Positions 47,212 to 60,507 of a stretch of 64,000 nucleotides of DNA are shown here, in pieces (position 1 is the first letter of the stretch; every line of letters starts with the position of its first letter). The position numbers and the translations under genes are program-made. The DNA is taken from NCBI GenBank assembly GCA_007644065.1, contig VJWN01000005.1, positions 992,001 to 1,056,000 on the forward strand, written 5' to 3'. Below the pieces are notes generated by a model, which worked only from the letters and a program-made list of their open reading frames with translations, had not been told where the DNA came from and made no database searches. This DNA is from Margaritispora aquatica (taxonomy: Eukaryota > Ascomycota > Leotiomycetes > Helotiales > Discinellaceae).

Positions 47212-49650
47212 ATGAGTGCAGATGCAGACATTTCGAGCGCTTCTCGGACGCCTGCACCATCTTCGACTCGGTCGTTCTTCTCTAGGTTGACGTCGCCTCT
47301 TAAGTCACGAACCCGAAACCTTCACGACTTCCATATCAAACCCGATGAGCCATACAAGAAATATTCACCAGGAGATCTCGTCCGGGGAGCTGTCGTCCTC
47401 GAGGTGATCAAGCCAGTCCGAATTACCCATCTCACTGTCTGCTTGCACGGATATGTGCGAGTCTTCAAGAATCCCAATGATGCGAACCAGCCGATTCCTG
47501 ATCTGGGATTGACAGCCTCCAGCAATCCGCTGAAGTCCGAGTATTTTGGCAACGGGCATTGTTCTCTTTTCCAAGATGAACAGACTTTGTGCGGAGAAGG
47601 GCGGCTGGAAGCTGGCGTCTACCAGTTTAAGTTTGAATTGGAATTTCCTGAGAAAGGTGTTCCATCAAGTATTGATGTATGCCCCGCGATTTTCGACCAC
47701 CACCTGCTGTATTAATCAGGTTTGCTGATGCCAGAACAGTTCGAACGAGGGACAATTTCCTATTTGATAACCGCGACAATAACACGACCTACCTCAATCA
47801 ATGCTACTTCGAGTTGCGACACAAAGATTTCTCTAGTGGAGAGTGTTGATGTTGGCTTTCTGACTGCCCAAAAGCCTCGTACAATATCTCTCGAGCCTAT
47901 ATCACGAAGATCAAAAAAGAAGATCGCAGCAAAGCCCAAGGAAAGTGAATCGCAAGACAATACGGATACTGGCTCTGGAAGTGAAACGGCACGCATAGGA
48001 TCACCTTTGCCAGACGAATCAGCAAGCCAATGTGGCTCGATGGATCACCAAACAAATTCTCGAAGTCCAGTGGCAAGTGACTTACAGAGTAATGTTAGTG
48101 TCGCAACAAGTAATGATAGCACTGCAAGTGGAAGCACAGGAGGAGTCAGTTTTCGATTGGGGCCGGTCCCGTCAACTGCCAGGTCTACACGATACAGCCA
48201 AAATGGTGGTAGCAAGGTATCACTTGCTGACCAAACAATTACAGCTACGATTGAACTACTCAAATCAGGTTGCCTGCCTGGTGATAATCTTCCTGTCAAG
48301 ATCACCATCAAGCATGTCAAGGCCATCAAGAGTATGCATGGCATTATAATCACCCTGTACAGGCAAGGGAGGATTGACTCGGCACCACCACTTGACCTCT
48401 TTGCTGATCGCAAGGGGAAAGAGGCTCAGAGATTGAAGCACGAAGAATATTACCCGAAATCGAAGACTGGACTTGGCGGGCTCTCGTTATCTTCGGCTGG
48501 ATCCAGTAGTATGTTTCGAAAAGATCTAGCACAAACGTTCGCGCCTATTTTGATAGATCCGGTAACTTTGTCTGTGGTCGTGAATGCTTCTGTCCGGGTA
48601 CCTGAGGATGTTTTCCCGACCATTAGAGGCGTTCCGGGTGAAATGATCAGTTTCAAGTACTATGTGGAAGTGGTCCTCGATCTTGGTGGCAAACTTGCTG
48701 GTCAACAGCGCCATGTTCCTCGAGTTGGAGCCGTGGCAGGTCCTGCACAATCTTCTGGCTTCCGGGGAGATGGTGGTGCCAGCATGTTAGCAGCATGGGG
48801 TGGCAGTATCGTTGATACCGAAAACATCCGGCGAGAGAAAAGTGTCAGCACATGCTGGTTTGAGCTTATTGTTGGTACCAAAGACACTTCTCGAGTTCGA
48901 GGCAGAGCAAACAGCGCCAGAGCTCACATAAGTGAGTGGTCCCAAGAGGCGGCTGCTATACCACCTGCTGCACATGAACCAATTTACGAAGAGTCTGTTG
49001 CACCTAGCAATCGTCACAGTCACAATCAGGAGCAGCCATACCCTTATTCCGAGCAGCCATACAATACACGCTATCATGAATACTATGGCGACGAAAATGA
49101 TTACCAGGAAGGTATTTATCCCAACTATCCGCCTCCAGCTCACGATCACATACCACCTCCTGTGATAGATGATGAAGATCTCACCGATAAAGAACGTGCC
49201 CGTCGTGCGGAGCAACGGCTCCTTCCTAGTCAGCCTCCAATAGATGCCGATAATCTCTCATCATCTGTCCCAGGGCAAGGACCACCACAACCTCATGTGG
49301 AGCGACTCGACGATATCTATAGTGCCGACGACAATTTCTCAGAACTTTCTGGCGCTATTCATCCCCTCAATCTAGTGAGTTCAGCAAGGACTCTCGGACC
49401 TTCAGCTCCAACTCTGGAAGATTTACACCCAGCCGCAACTCTTGAACCCACCGAAGACAAGCAGGAGTTAGAACATCGACGACTTATGGCCGAGGCCAGC
49501 GCTCCTTCTTTCCCTGACGATGATGATAATGCGGGAGAGGGCGCGAGTGGTACGCTTCCTGAACCATCCGCTCCTCCTGAGTTTGCAGAAGGCTATGAAC
49601 ACATACACATTCCATCGACAAGGGAGGCCTTACCGGCATACGAGCGATGA
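47212..49650 (+). CDS. palF: pH-response arrestin PalF/RIM8
   Basis: Exons 47212-47676 and 47740-49650 (63-base intron, phase 0) give 791 residues. The arrestin N-domain runs from about residue 40 (DFHIKPDEPYKKYSPGDLVRGAVVLEV) and the C-domain includes QTITATIELLKSGCLPGDNLPV and IRGVPGEMISFKYYVEVVLDLGG, the PalF pattern with a long Ser/Gly-rich insert between. The C-tail has two PSAP motifs (from residues 709 and 764). PalF links the PalH sensor to ESCRT; on ambient alkaline pH it is ubiquitylated and starts PacC activation. P(S/T)AP motifs are the usual ligand of the ESCRT-I UEV domain (Vps23). Confidence 0.93.
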
Positions 49651-49989
49651 ATATGATACAATATCTATAGTGTTAATAATATGATGATTCAGAGGAATTA
49701 TTGATAATACCGAATGAATCATCTCTTAAGATACAGACTTTGCTACACATTGTAAGGTCATGCATGTGTGAGTAATTAGAGTATATTCACTGTGACTTGA
49801 TGTGTGTTTCTGGCAGTCGCCGATGGTCTCTGCCTTATTTGGACGGCTATCAAAAATACATCAAGCGGATTCCATTCAAAATATATACACAAAGAAGCCA
49901 ATACCACCACAGCCAACTACTCTAACTTGCTACCGGTATCAATTGATACACCTCCGATGTTGGGAGTTATTCACCACTCATTCCCTAAC
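49651..49989. other. Convergent intergenic region
   Basis: 339 bases between two convergent genes, holding both 3' flanks. No further feature seen. Confidence 0.5.
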
Positions 49990-51325
49990 TTATGCACTTC
50001 GTGCCAGACGGGATCTTGAGTTCCAGCCCACTGAGGGTACAGAGCGCTTGCCCATAGCTGTGACACTTTCTGCATAATCGCTTGTTCCGTTGTCTGGATC
50101 CGCATCTGTGGCCGTGCAGCTCATTGCGTCGCCGTTATTTCCAAGCGCACCATTGACGGCCAAGAAAGCATGCTTATCCTGAGTGGCTGCAATCATGTTT
50201 GTGGCAGCTTCTTCAGTCCAGCCGTTGATAAAGTCACCTGCATTCTCATGTTAGCACATCGAATTCTTGAGCATACCAGTGACCACTGAGGATACACGTA
50301 CCGTGACTACTCCAAGCATTGCCCGAAGACAACTTCAGTGGTGCGGTTCCCGACCATCCATTTGGCAACGCCTTGCGCAAATCATAACGGATGCTGAATC
50401 TCAATTGTGCGATTCTCGACGAGCCTTCGGGACACCATGAGTCGGTGCCGTAGCTTCGGGATTTGTATGAGGTCTCTAGGGTGCTGTTGTTGACGCATTG
50501 AGGGAAGTAGAGGAGTGTTTGCAGATGGGTGCTGCATGTTGAGCTTGGGAAGCCGTTGGCGTCGAGGTTGATACCGCTATCACCTTCACAGAACCACTTT
50601 TGGGTGTTAGATGCATGTGTTTCTTAAGAAATGACGAGACAACGCTTGGATGGAATGCATATTTTGCTTACCTCGACTTTGGCATCAGCTGGAGATGCGC
50701 TGGCTGTTGTCGCGGAGCTGTCACCAGCTACCATCTTCAGATTCTGTGGCATGGCTATTGTGGCAGGTGTTTCGCCCAAGTTGTAGTATGCACTGAATCG
50801 GCTGACTGGGACTGGTTTATATGTTGCACCAGAGTCTGTTGTGTAAAGAAGTGTGGGGACCCCTGACCTGATTAGCATCCATCTCGTGAGTAAACTTATG
50901 AGGATACTCACAATAGACAGACAAGTCGTTTGGGTTCTTAGCATTTGTGCATCCGCTCTAGTTAGATTGTCAGTACCTATTTGTAACAGACAAACATATT
51001 GAGAGTCGAAGCATTCAACACAAGTCCACGTCCTGTGATGTCGTGTTCTCCCAATATTCAGAGATGCAGTTATTTAAACTTCGTGTAAAACCCTAATAAG
51101 AAAGCAACGTACTTCCAGCTCAGCACTAGTTTTGGTATTGAGAGTGACACCATCGGAACCGAAAAAGGAGTGTAAATGCGACTTGTACTCGCCAGGGACG
51201 ACGATAGGGTCGATGTTCTTGTACATGAATGGAGAGGGTACATTGACCACTGTATAAGCATATGTGACTTGTGCCATCATGCCGCCCGCGACAGCGGCAC
51301 AGAGGAGAAGAGAAGAGTGCGACAT
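49990..51325 (-). CDS. Secreted DUF1996 protein
   Basis: Exons in transcription order: 51325-51113, 50957-50912, 50862-50672, 50596-50302, 50237-49990, giving 330 residues with consistent phases. The signal peptide is MSHSSLLLCAAVAGGMMAQV. The mature start YTVVNVPSPFMYKNIDPIVV and HLHSFFGSDGV, then SGCTNAKNPNDLSVYWVPTLLY, WFCEGDSGINLDANGFP, YGTDSWCPEG and HGDFINGWTEEAATNMI are typical of fungal DUF1996 proteins, with conserved cysteines. Function of the domain is unknown; some members carry WSC or dockerin parts but this one does not. It ends in an Arg/Ser-rich tail. Confidence 0.88.
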
Positions 51326-52183
51326 CCTGTGCAATGAACGAAAATAAATAGTAGGGAAATAAAAAGAATGTAATATCAATACTGCAAAAAGCGATTGATG
51401 AGATGAGCACGAATGAGAGAGTTCACAGAGGATGAGTTGAACATCTTAAAGCTACGCAGTCTTTGATATCACATTGTTTTAAGCTACAGATTTGGTGGCT
51501 TGTGGAGTTGGAAAGCCACCAAGATTTTTGAGATAAAGGGAGAAATAGATTTGTTTCTCTTGGCCACGCTCGTTTGGATGTCGGCATTGTGTAGGATTAC
51601 TTAATCGGGACAAAGATTCGCGAAGCGGCTTCCCACAAGGAGACGAGTGCGGAGAGCCTCATGCTTTGGAACGTAGAGGATTCGGTACTGCAATCTTGCA
51701 GGCGTACAAATACAATGTCCTTTCAATTTGGGATGCTTCAGATGAACCGCCGGGCAGATCACTATGTGAGATGGCCAATAAATTAGGTAGACGCGTAAAA
51801 CCCTCAAGCGCTCGCTTGGATTTTCTGTAAGCTTGATCCAATAGACTGTGATCGGGCAATTGTTTAATGATTTGGCTTTGGTAGGCCTCTGCTGTTGTGG
51901 GGTTCCGGAGTTTAATATATATGAGCCAAGCGATCTGGCAGGTGTTTTGAAACTTATCCTTGCACCGTAGCCGGTGCTCTTGTTTGTGTGAAACCTCCTT
52001 GAAGAACCACATCGAGAACAAACGGGAGTACGGATTTGACAGCTTGGCTTTTAAGCTTACAATATCATAAATTCCAATAAATCCCATCCAGACCATGCAT
52101 ATTTGACACAAATTTATACGTTGGTGTTCAGGATAGACCTCAAGATGACCGCAGTTTCGCTACAACAATACCATGCACTCCAA
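51326..52183. other. Intergenic region
   Basis: No gene was recognised. A minus-strand frame at 52111-51659 is 150 codons but opens on a non-ATG codon and has no family resemblance. Confidence 0.4.
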
Positions 52184-53146
52184 TCACTTCAAAAAACTCC
52201 CACCAGTCTTTGCTAAAATCTCATCGTAATACCCCTGAAAAGCCAACCAACCTTTCTCGCTAGTCCCGACCTGCTTATACGTAAACGCTGCCTCCTCATC
52301 ACCAATAAGAATCTTCGTATGTCCACTCCCAGCACTCGCAGCATCGACAAGCAGTTGCGCATGACACGTCTTGTCCAGACTCATAAACCAAAATGCTGCC
52401 TCATCAACACTCTGACCTACAGTAAGTAGACCATGGTTTTGCAAGATGACGGCTTTTCCATCGCCGAGACAAGCTGCGATGCGTCTCCCTTCTTCGCGGT
52501 CGAGCACGATCCCCCCGAAGTTATCGTATATGCCATGTGAATTGTAGAAGCGAAGTGAGTCTTGCGTGATCATGTCAAGCTTGCGGCCAAACACAGAGAA
52601 TGCTTTACCGTAGACGCTATGAGCATGACATGCTGCGTGGACGTCTGGTCGGGCTTTGTGGACTATGAAAGTGGATTAGCGACGGGAACGGGTGAAATAT
52701 GTGAATCGGTGACAGACTCTCGGAATGGATAGCAAATGCAGCAGCATTGATGGGCTCTTCGCCTTCGACTACTTGGCCGTGTTCATTCACCAAGATCAGA
52801 TCGGATACAGATATCTGAGAGAAGTGTTGCGAGAGAGGATTGAGCCAGAAGTGATCCGTGAGAACAGGATCACGGACGGATATGTGGCCTGCTACCCCTT
52901 CGTCGAAACCTCTTTCCGCAAACCTGTTGCGTTTTCAATCACTGCTTCAGAAAAAGAACGATACTAGACTCACACCCTGAAGGCTGCCGCAAGATGTTGC
53001 TTGCGATAGAGTCTCTCGTCTTCTAAAGTTGCGAAGTTCGGGTAAGCTCTGATTCGGAGCTTCTTCCCACTTATGGTTGTCCCAAGCGCTCCAACACTGG
53101 AGTTTTCGCCGGACTCTCCTGTGAGAGCTGTTGCCGCTGGCGCCAT
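52184..53146 (-). CDS. Class II aldolase/adducin-domain protein
   Basis: Exons in transcription order: 53146-52974, 52923-52718, 52662-52184, giving 285 residues with matching phases. Family signatures: [36 protein letters not shown], the HAHS zinc-ligand motif in VHAACHAHSVYGKAFS, and AVILQNHGLLTVG with the further histidine. Family members include fuculose- and ribulose-phosphate aldolases and adducin-like proteins without enzymatic activity; the zinc residues here appear intact, so a metal-dependent aldolase or epimerase-type activity is possible. Substrate unknown. Confidence 0.9.
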
Positions 53147-53751
53147 AATGATATCGGATAATTAGAGTAAGTAAACAATTCTTGCTATTGTTTGAATGAA
53201 CGTGAGCTTGAGGTAAAGTACAAGATGGTTGATTGTTCATTCGAGGTACGTGCCGAGGATAGATGACGGAAGTAGGAAGCCGTGAAAAAGATGATAGCTT
53301 GCCAACGAACACTAAGCGAACGATCACAGGTTCGAGTGGTCATATAGCGCTATGAAAAATAGTAACTCTCGCCAGGTATTTAGTTTTCTCAAAAAAAAAA
53401 AGTTTCCAGATGTGCAAATTTCATGGGTGATGAGATTCTGGATGTCCGAAGTATAAGATAGCCGACAACCGATTCAAGCAAACAGATGACTTCCTAGAAC
53501 ACGCCTGCAGATGAAACTCATACTTATGGACATGTGAAGCATTAATGAACCTTGAGCTCCAATACCCGGGACCGGCTTATAAGTGTTTTAGACAATGAGG
53601 AATCCCGATATGCGATGAGTGATATTAAATCTTGATTTAGTAACTAATCTAATCCCCAGAGACGCAGGTGGTATAGCCCAAGTCCTGTATCTATTGACGC
53701 CTCCCAGAAATCTCAAAACTGGGTATATATGCTACTCAAATGAAGGATTAT
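53147..53751. other. Intergenic region
   Basis: No gene was recognised. It includes a long A-run near 53391-53401. Confidence 0.5.
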
Positions 53752-56700
53752 TTACATGACAGAGCACTTCCCACTCTTATCTTTCTTTCCAGACCTATCC
53801 GCCATACTGCCCTCCCTTGTAACATCCGTCCACCCAGCACTACTTGCTCCATCACCATATTTGTCTTTCTTACTAGACTTCATGCTAGACCTCCAGCCTT
53901 TCTTCTTCGCGTCCTTCATGTTCTTAGCTGCACCTTTCTCTGCTCTGCTAGGCTGTCTCGAAACCATCATTGCCCTTGAGACAAGGAACGGAGAAGGCTC
54001 GCCAACTGCTGAGGACTGGCTGTGAATAGTTTCAAGTCTTTGCATAGGTGGACGTAGACCAGGTGAGCCACTAGAAGGACTGCGATGATGAGAGTTCCCG
54101 CTTAACCTTCGAGATGGTGAGGTCGAGTATTGATTTTGGGACGGGGCTTGAGGTGACAATCCCTGACGAGAAGGAGAACCATGAGCGCCAGCTGCAGCTC
54201 GAGGAACTGTAGGCCTGTTCAAGAAAGATTGTTCCGGAGTCAGTCGAGGTGGAGTTGATTGCATAGAGCCCGACGAAACATTTCTATTATGACCACCACT
54301 CGGAGTACGTTGTGGTATACTGGATCCACCTGATAGCCTTCGAGGATCACTTAGTCCAGTCGGCCGACCTCTACGGCTATTCAGGCGTGCAAGTTGATCC
54401 GCACTAGGCATCACCATATTTCCTTGAGTGATTGTCACCATTGGCGTGGTTCTCGGAGTAATCGGGGTAGTTTCACTACGACGAGGAGTTGGAACAAGAT
54501 CATTGTCCATGCTCTGAGAGACTGTGGCTGCTACCGGTGCAGTTTCAGCTCGACGAGTCAAGGGAGTAGGTTGATAGTGCAGAACTTGATGTTGTTCAGT
54601 CTGGACTTTTGGTGTTGAGGATGCTGGCACCACTTTGTTTAGGGGCGTTATGTTTGACACCGATTCTTCCATTGCCCCACTAACCGACTGAGCCGGCACC
54701 CGACTATCCTCGAACGAAGATGTGCCAGGTGAGATCATTGATGAAACTTGCGATTCTGTCGTGACATCTAATGTTTGTTGTGTCACATCAGCACCATTCC
54801 ACAACTCTCTGCTCCTATCTAGATTTTCATGGCGCGCTTGAAACTGTTGTTGAGTGGGAGAACTATGCTGCTGAGACGTGCCTTGCATGCTAGACGAAGA
54901 CCTTGTAGATTGCGGAGAAATATTGTTCGTCGCTGGTGCACCAACGGGTCGCCTAGGAATTGAATTTAACGGCGCTGTCCGCACTGCTGCAGGGAGATCT
55001 GTTTGAGGTCGCAGTGGAGGTGTGCTAGGTGCAGAGTTTGCTGGGGAAACGTCATAAAGATCATCATAATTCCCTGATTGAGGACTCGTAACCGGTCTAG
55101 GCATATCTTCTTCCATAGAGACACGGTCTGCTGTCCAAACAGTGGAATCACTTACGGCTCTCTGAAACTGGAGTCTATCTCTACGTGAATCGCTAGTACT
55201 CGAGGATGCCACAGTTCGTGAGCGGTGTAATGCATTCATGTCCAAGCCTGCGAAGTCCGAATTTGGGGATCGTTGTGTACTGGAACGCTGCAAGGTAGCC
55301 GCAACAGCTTCAGCTTGAATAGATCGTTGAATATGCTCCGGCAGAGGTGGGAGAGGCTCGCGTGTATATGGCGGAGGCGGAGGGACCCAATTATCGGCAT
55401 CGCTTTCGTGGGGATGCTCTTCACGTCCGTCTGCTCTACGGTATTCAATATGATCTTGAGCAACAGCTCTCGGATGGAGTCTTCGATTGACTGCAGCTGC
55501 AGTAGCCGCACGGCGCAGTGTGGTACCAGAACGTGGGCTGGTGTGTGAGTACGGTGCATCAAAAGCGTCATGATCTTCATCCATAGACGTGGTCTCTGAT
55601 TGTTCAGACGTTACGGTCTGTTGGCTTGGCCGTCTGATTGGCAGTGTTATAGGGACGAATGGATCCCCTATGTCCCGCAATGTAGGCATTGGAGGAGGCT
55701 CTACCCGTGGTACTCGCGCCGCCGTGGTTACCGACCTGGAGACGTGGCTTCGATTACCACGTCGCTGAGCAACAGTTCGCCGACGCACAATGGCAACTTC
55801 AGTATCCAGATCTCGATGTTCTTCCTCAAGGACTTCGGGTTCTCGATCGCCAACCTCCACTGTAACGAACTGTCTTTTTCCATCTGTGGTTGAGTACTTG
55901 AAATCTAGGATAGATATTCGACCTCCATCGACAGGAGCCATGCCGTCGTCATCGCCTCCCATCGGTTGACTGCCCACTCCTGGAGCGACTGCAACGAGTC
56001 GCTCTGCATGGCAAAGGGTTGAACATTCATCTACCCAACTCATTGCGCTGACCTGGGCTAATAAGGTGATTTTCCGCCCTTCTACGAAAGTGTTTCGGAA
56101 GCGGTCACAAAGTAGCTGCCATTGTGGAGCTCTAGCATTAGCATCGCGAGGTCTGTTGACAGATCTTGTCGAATGCGCACTGTTTTGACGCCCCAGCTGA
56201 GTTGAGGGGGTGCTTGCTTCGCTTACGGGACTGCTTGTGTAGGCATCCCTTATGTTTACTGCATCAAGATCTTCAGGAATACCATAAAGCCAAATTGCAC
56301 CCTGGAATCCTGCAGCTACCAAGTCACCGGACTCACTAGCCGAAGGCAAAGTGCTTGGGAGAAGTTTGGAAATGGAGGTCGAGTCAGCAATTGGTCCGGT
56401 GAAATACGTCGTGCCGTTCCTCAAATCATCAATCCGGACAGCACGAAATGTCTCAAACACCCTATCATATGTGAAGGTCCAACTAGATTCACCGTCTGAA
56501 GGATTTGGTAGCAAAACTGCATGACTGCAATCCCTACTGCCATTGGGAAAAAGTATCGAGGTGGTCCAGAGAGCACTAACAGCATCCTCCGGGAGACTTC
56601 CACCAGGATCGTAGTAAGGAGCAGTCAGAATTACAGTGCTCGGATCGCGTGATTGTAGGGTTGAGCCCAAGAGCTGGGTGCCGTCTTGAGAAAAAGACAA

Positions 56701-57610
56701 GGAATCAACAGCGTAGCATTTGACTGCTCTTCGATCTATGGTGGCAGAGGTCGTATCTAGCGATGATACCTCAACGCCCGCGTCATAGGCGCACGCTAAC
56801 ACAGATCCTGTAGGAGAAAGCGCAATAGTACGAGGTGTGTGGTCAAGAGCCACTGCTCTTGTATGTCTCGGAGGCTTTGATCGTAGGTCGTAAAGGTCGA
56901 CTTGAAGATCGGTGGAGAGGACGGCTAGTATATAACCATCATCAGTAATCGTTGTCGAAGCCGGTCTTCGCAGGATTTTGAGTTCTCGCTTCACCTCTAC
57001 CTCAGGCCCAGTAACATCTAACACATGGATTCTGGATGAGCTATATGCTAAAACATAATGTCCTCTAGGAGATATACTGAAATGAAAGGCCTCGCCGCCA
57101 GGTGCCGAGGACGAACTGATCGATGTAGAAACCAAGCTTATGACAGTTTCCTTGGGTCTTAAGTATGCATCGAAAAGATTCCTTTTGACTTCTTTTGCGA
57201 AAAGTCGACGGAGCCGTGGCAGACCCTCCTCCTCATCTGGCACCGGGAATCCTTGGTGAGCAGCCGCATACGATGGACAATGCGAAAGTTGATCTGCATA
57301 GAAATATGCTTGCTGAGAGACCTTTCGCCATTTACTGTTGAGTATGGTCAAAGACGCGAAGGAGTTCGGGGTCGTCAATAAAAGTATTCTGATTAATCAA
57401 CATTAGTTGAGTTCTGCCATCTGATTTGGAGCTGGAGTGGAGGGGTTGCGGAACTTACTGCTCGATAATCTCGTCCGGAAGCCTTTCAAATGCTGTCTTG
57501 ACCGCATCAAACTTTGTGTCTGCATCAATTGCATACTTCTTGCTCTTGTTGAGAGGCTCTTGAGGCATCTGAGCCTTCGCTTCGCTTGCTTCACGATCGA
57601 TTTTGAGCAT
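53752..57610 (-). CDS. Large F-box protein with WD-like repeats and a C-terminal CaaX box
   Basis: Two exons, 57610-57459 and 57388-53752 (70-base intron, phase 2), give 1262 residues. The F-box core begins near residue 41 (FERLPDEIIEQILLLTTPNS) and spans the junction. Residues ~150-500 have WD/propeller-like repeats (FHFSISPRGHYVLAYSSSRIHVLDV, TIALSPTGSVLACAYD). A very long Ser/Pro/Arg-rich disordered region follows. The C-terminus has clusters of lysines and ends SGKKDKSGKCSVM, a polybasic tract with a CaaX-like CSVM (Cys1259), where Met last predicts farnesylation. F-box proteins join SCF ubiquitin ligases; the CaaX suggests membrane anchoring. No partner or substrate can be named. Confidence 0.85.
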
Positions 57611-58756
57611 GGCTTGTCGTTGTCAACATTAGCTGGTTGTAAATGCGAATGGCGCTCGGACGTTCCTCCACACGTAAGCCGTCAACCGGGAGATGTGATA
57701 TTGTAGATGTGATAACTATCCTGACTTTGATCGGGTGGAATGCTGTGAGAGAATTGGCCTATAGCAAATTCAAGTAGCTGCTAGACATGTCGTTGAATGT
57801 TGTAGCCGCTTTCAGGAGATGGATTTCTCGTGTTCGACGAGACGAGCGAGTTGCGCGTCTTGGTTCTAGAAAGGCGGCAGAATCCCAAAAGGGTTACTCT
57901 AGTCCGTGGCGATCTCTCGATGTCTCACTTCTAGAAGATAAAGTTGATAGCGGAGAATTCCTCCTGCACAAAGCTGGCAGAGCAGGGTTAAATAACTCAA
58001 GACAGCTCGAAAATGTGAATTGAAGTTCCGAACCTTGGATTGAAAAGCTGGAAATACGGTTACAAGTAGAGAAGTTGTTATTATGAAAGGTAGGTCTATT
58101 TAAAAAATACCCTGAGAAGCATAGATAAGTAGGTAGGTAAGTAAGTAAGTTAGTAAGGTAGTTATCAACCACTCAACAATCAGAGATGCTCACGATGCAC
58201 CTCAGTGTCCAAAAATAGCACATGACCTTCCCAAACCATAGGCTGGACATCGTTGAGCTAGCTTACCTTATGCTTGCTTTTACATTATCTTGCTCTCAAT
58301 CAAAGGGTACACAAGATACCATCAAGAAGGTACGTTTGGTGAAGTCTGATTATACATTGATGCTTATACCGAGGCTTTGAGTGAGAGCGCAAATTATAAA
58401 CCTCCATTTCCAAGCGTGAACAAGATGTACTGGAAGTAGGTACAGGTTTATACCGAGCCGAAAAGCCACTAAAGCCCAGATCTCGATATCAATTCTTGAT
58501 TGTCACCTTCTGTAAGTTATCTTTATTTATTTCTATGAAGTTTGATGGAAACCTGAAGGATCGAAGCGCACCGCCATTGTCGGCAAATCACGTGGTGAAC
58601 AAGATCCACCTTGAGCCACTAGCCGGCAAAATCCTCCATTCAAATCTTCTCTCCCACTTCCAACACTCTCACACTCTTCTCTTATGCCCCGGGCTCTTTT
58701 CTTTATTGGAAATCAAGCTCTGCCTGCCTACCTTACCTTAGCAGTCTCTCGGCATC
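57611..58756. other. Intergenic region with GTAA/GTAG microsatellite
   Basis: Divergent promoter area between the F-box gene (-) and the next gene (+). A (GTAG/GTAA)n tract lies at 58125-58162. An ATG-initiated 78-codon frame at 57787-58023 was not supported by anything further. Confidence 0.45.
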
Positions 58757-60507
58757 ATGCCACACAATGATCAAGACCATGATCAAGATCATGATGATCT
58801 AATAAGAACGCTTACAGATAATTTCAATATTCTTGCAGATGAAGTACAGCTCCTCAGTGATCGAAAGACGATCTTGGAACACAAGCTACGATTTGCCCAT
58901 GAACAAGTAAGTACCTACCACCTTTCTTTTGGCAGATTCATCCCACCCCAGTCCTTTCCATATGATGAAAACATTAGCTCTAGATCTGGAGCTGCAATTG
59001 CAGCAACGACCGACAAACACCATGTATCCTGATTCCTTGACTGGGCATTCAAATATCGCTGTTATTATACACTGGATTGGCTTTTGCTAACACATGTGTG
59101 CACCAGTATCAACAATTAGCTGACAAGTACGCGTCGGGTGACTCTGAAATCTCATCCACTTTAGCCAAATTGCAGCTACCTCCGGATTTACAAGTTTCTA
59201 TTTCCGAACGGACAGGCTTTGTCCCTCTACCGCAAAGAACACAAACAAGCTCAAAGCAACAGACAGCCGTTGCTATAAGGGACGGAAGGAAGGCGGCACA
59301 ACGCTTGTCCGCTCTGGCAGGCAAGTCGTCTGGCTCTACATTAAGTGGCAAAAGTGTTTCAGGAACCAGCAGTAATGTGAGGTTTTCCGCTCGTCGAACT
59401 TCACTCTCAACTGTACTTGAACAAGACTTCACTGTACAGGGGAAGAAGAGCTCTTTGTTATGTCCCTTTTCGCGGCCATCCGATACAATAAAACCAAGAA
59501 TGAACTCTTCTCAATCACAAGGCTCAGGAACATTGAACTCCGATCGTCCTCTGACCCCATCAAATATGAAAGACCCTACACCTCATCAGTCCGCAGATCC
59601 AATTTGTGCAGCACTCTATGCCGAGACCATGTCTTCCCCTCCCCCATCTGCGAACGGCTCTGCGGCAAAGTGTCCCATAAGATACCTCGACCAGCACTCT
59701 CCGGAGGAGGTCGCTCGCTATTTTGAGACTCATAAGCATGAGATCCCCCGAAGCCACGAAATTTGCGTCAAGCGATACCAGCGCAATGAAGATGATATTA
59801 GAAAGCTTGATGCAAAGTATGGGAACTTGGTGAGCATGATACAAGGTCTTGGACAGAAACACCAACCCATGTTACCTTTGGACGAGGAGCATGAAGCTAT
59901 CGAGTTGGAGAGAACTTCAAATGAAAGAGTGGAGAATTGGGCACAAGCTGTCAGCACTGATGGACTAGAACCTGAGCTTGAACCTACGCCACCAGAGGTT
60001 ATTGAAGAAGATCGAGAAAGCCGCTTCGATCGGCCACTGAAAGAAATTCGAGTAGGCGAATCACCAAGTCGACCATGGGGAATTTCTGTACCAATATTTG
60101 ATCCACCAGAGGGCCAAAGACCAGTGTCCCCTCCACCTGCACCTGTTTCTGCGGAATATCACTCACCCAAACCGTCCGGAAAGTGTCCATTTGGACACGG
60201 CAAATCTCAAGAACAGTTAGCACCACCATTACCACCAACACCGCCACCTCAATCCAAACCGGCCGGCAAATGCCCATTTCCTCACGCTGTTCAGAACACA
60301 CATGCAGAGCCGGCTCCTATTGACAGATCACAATCACCGGTTGCTGTGCCGCAACCAGCGTTCATCCAGGTTCCTGAAATCCCAAAGACAGTTACTCCTA
60401 CGCATAACGGAGGACTCCCTCAAATGATATTCACGGGACCTGTCTTCATCGGCTATCCTATGGAGCAGGCCTTGGCATTTATGCAGCAGTACAAAGGAGC
60501 ACAATGA
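58757..60507 (+). CDS. Coiled-coil protein of unknown function with repeated CP[FI] motifs
   Basis: Exons 58757-58906 and 59107-60507 (200-base intron, phase 0) give 516 residues. The N-terminus is HDQDHD-rich, followed by a probable coiled coil (NILADEVQLLSDRKTILEHKL) that crosses the intron. The rest is Ser/Pro-rich with short ordered islands. The best conserved-looking block is AKCPIRYLDQHSPEEVARYFETHKHEIPRSHE with ICVKRYQRNEDDIRKLD. Two near-identical motifs, GKCPFGHG and GKCPFPHA, lie downstream in proline-rich linkers, with another LLCPFSRP upstream. Cys and His spacing could bind metal, but this is speculation. I do not recognise the family and assign no function. Confidence 0.8.

Noticed and set aside
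51659..52111. 150-codon minus-strand frame
   Set aside because: Non-ATG start and no recognisable protein family.
57787..58023. 78-codon ATG-initiated plus-strand frame
   Set aside because: No domain; lies in the divergent promoter region of the F-box gene.
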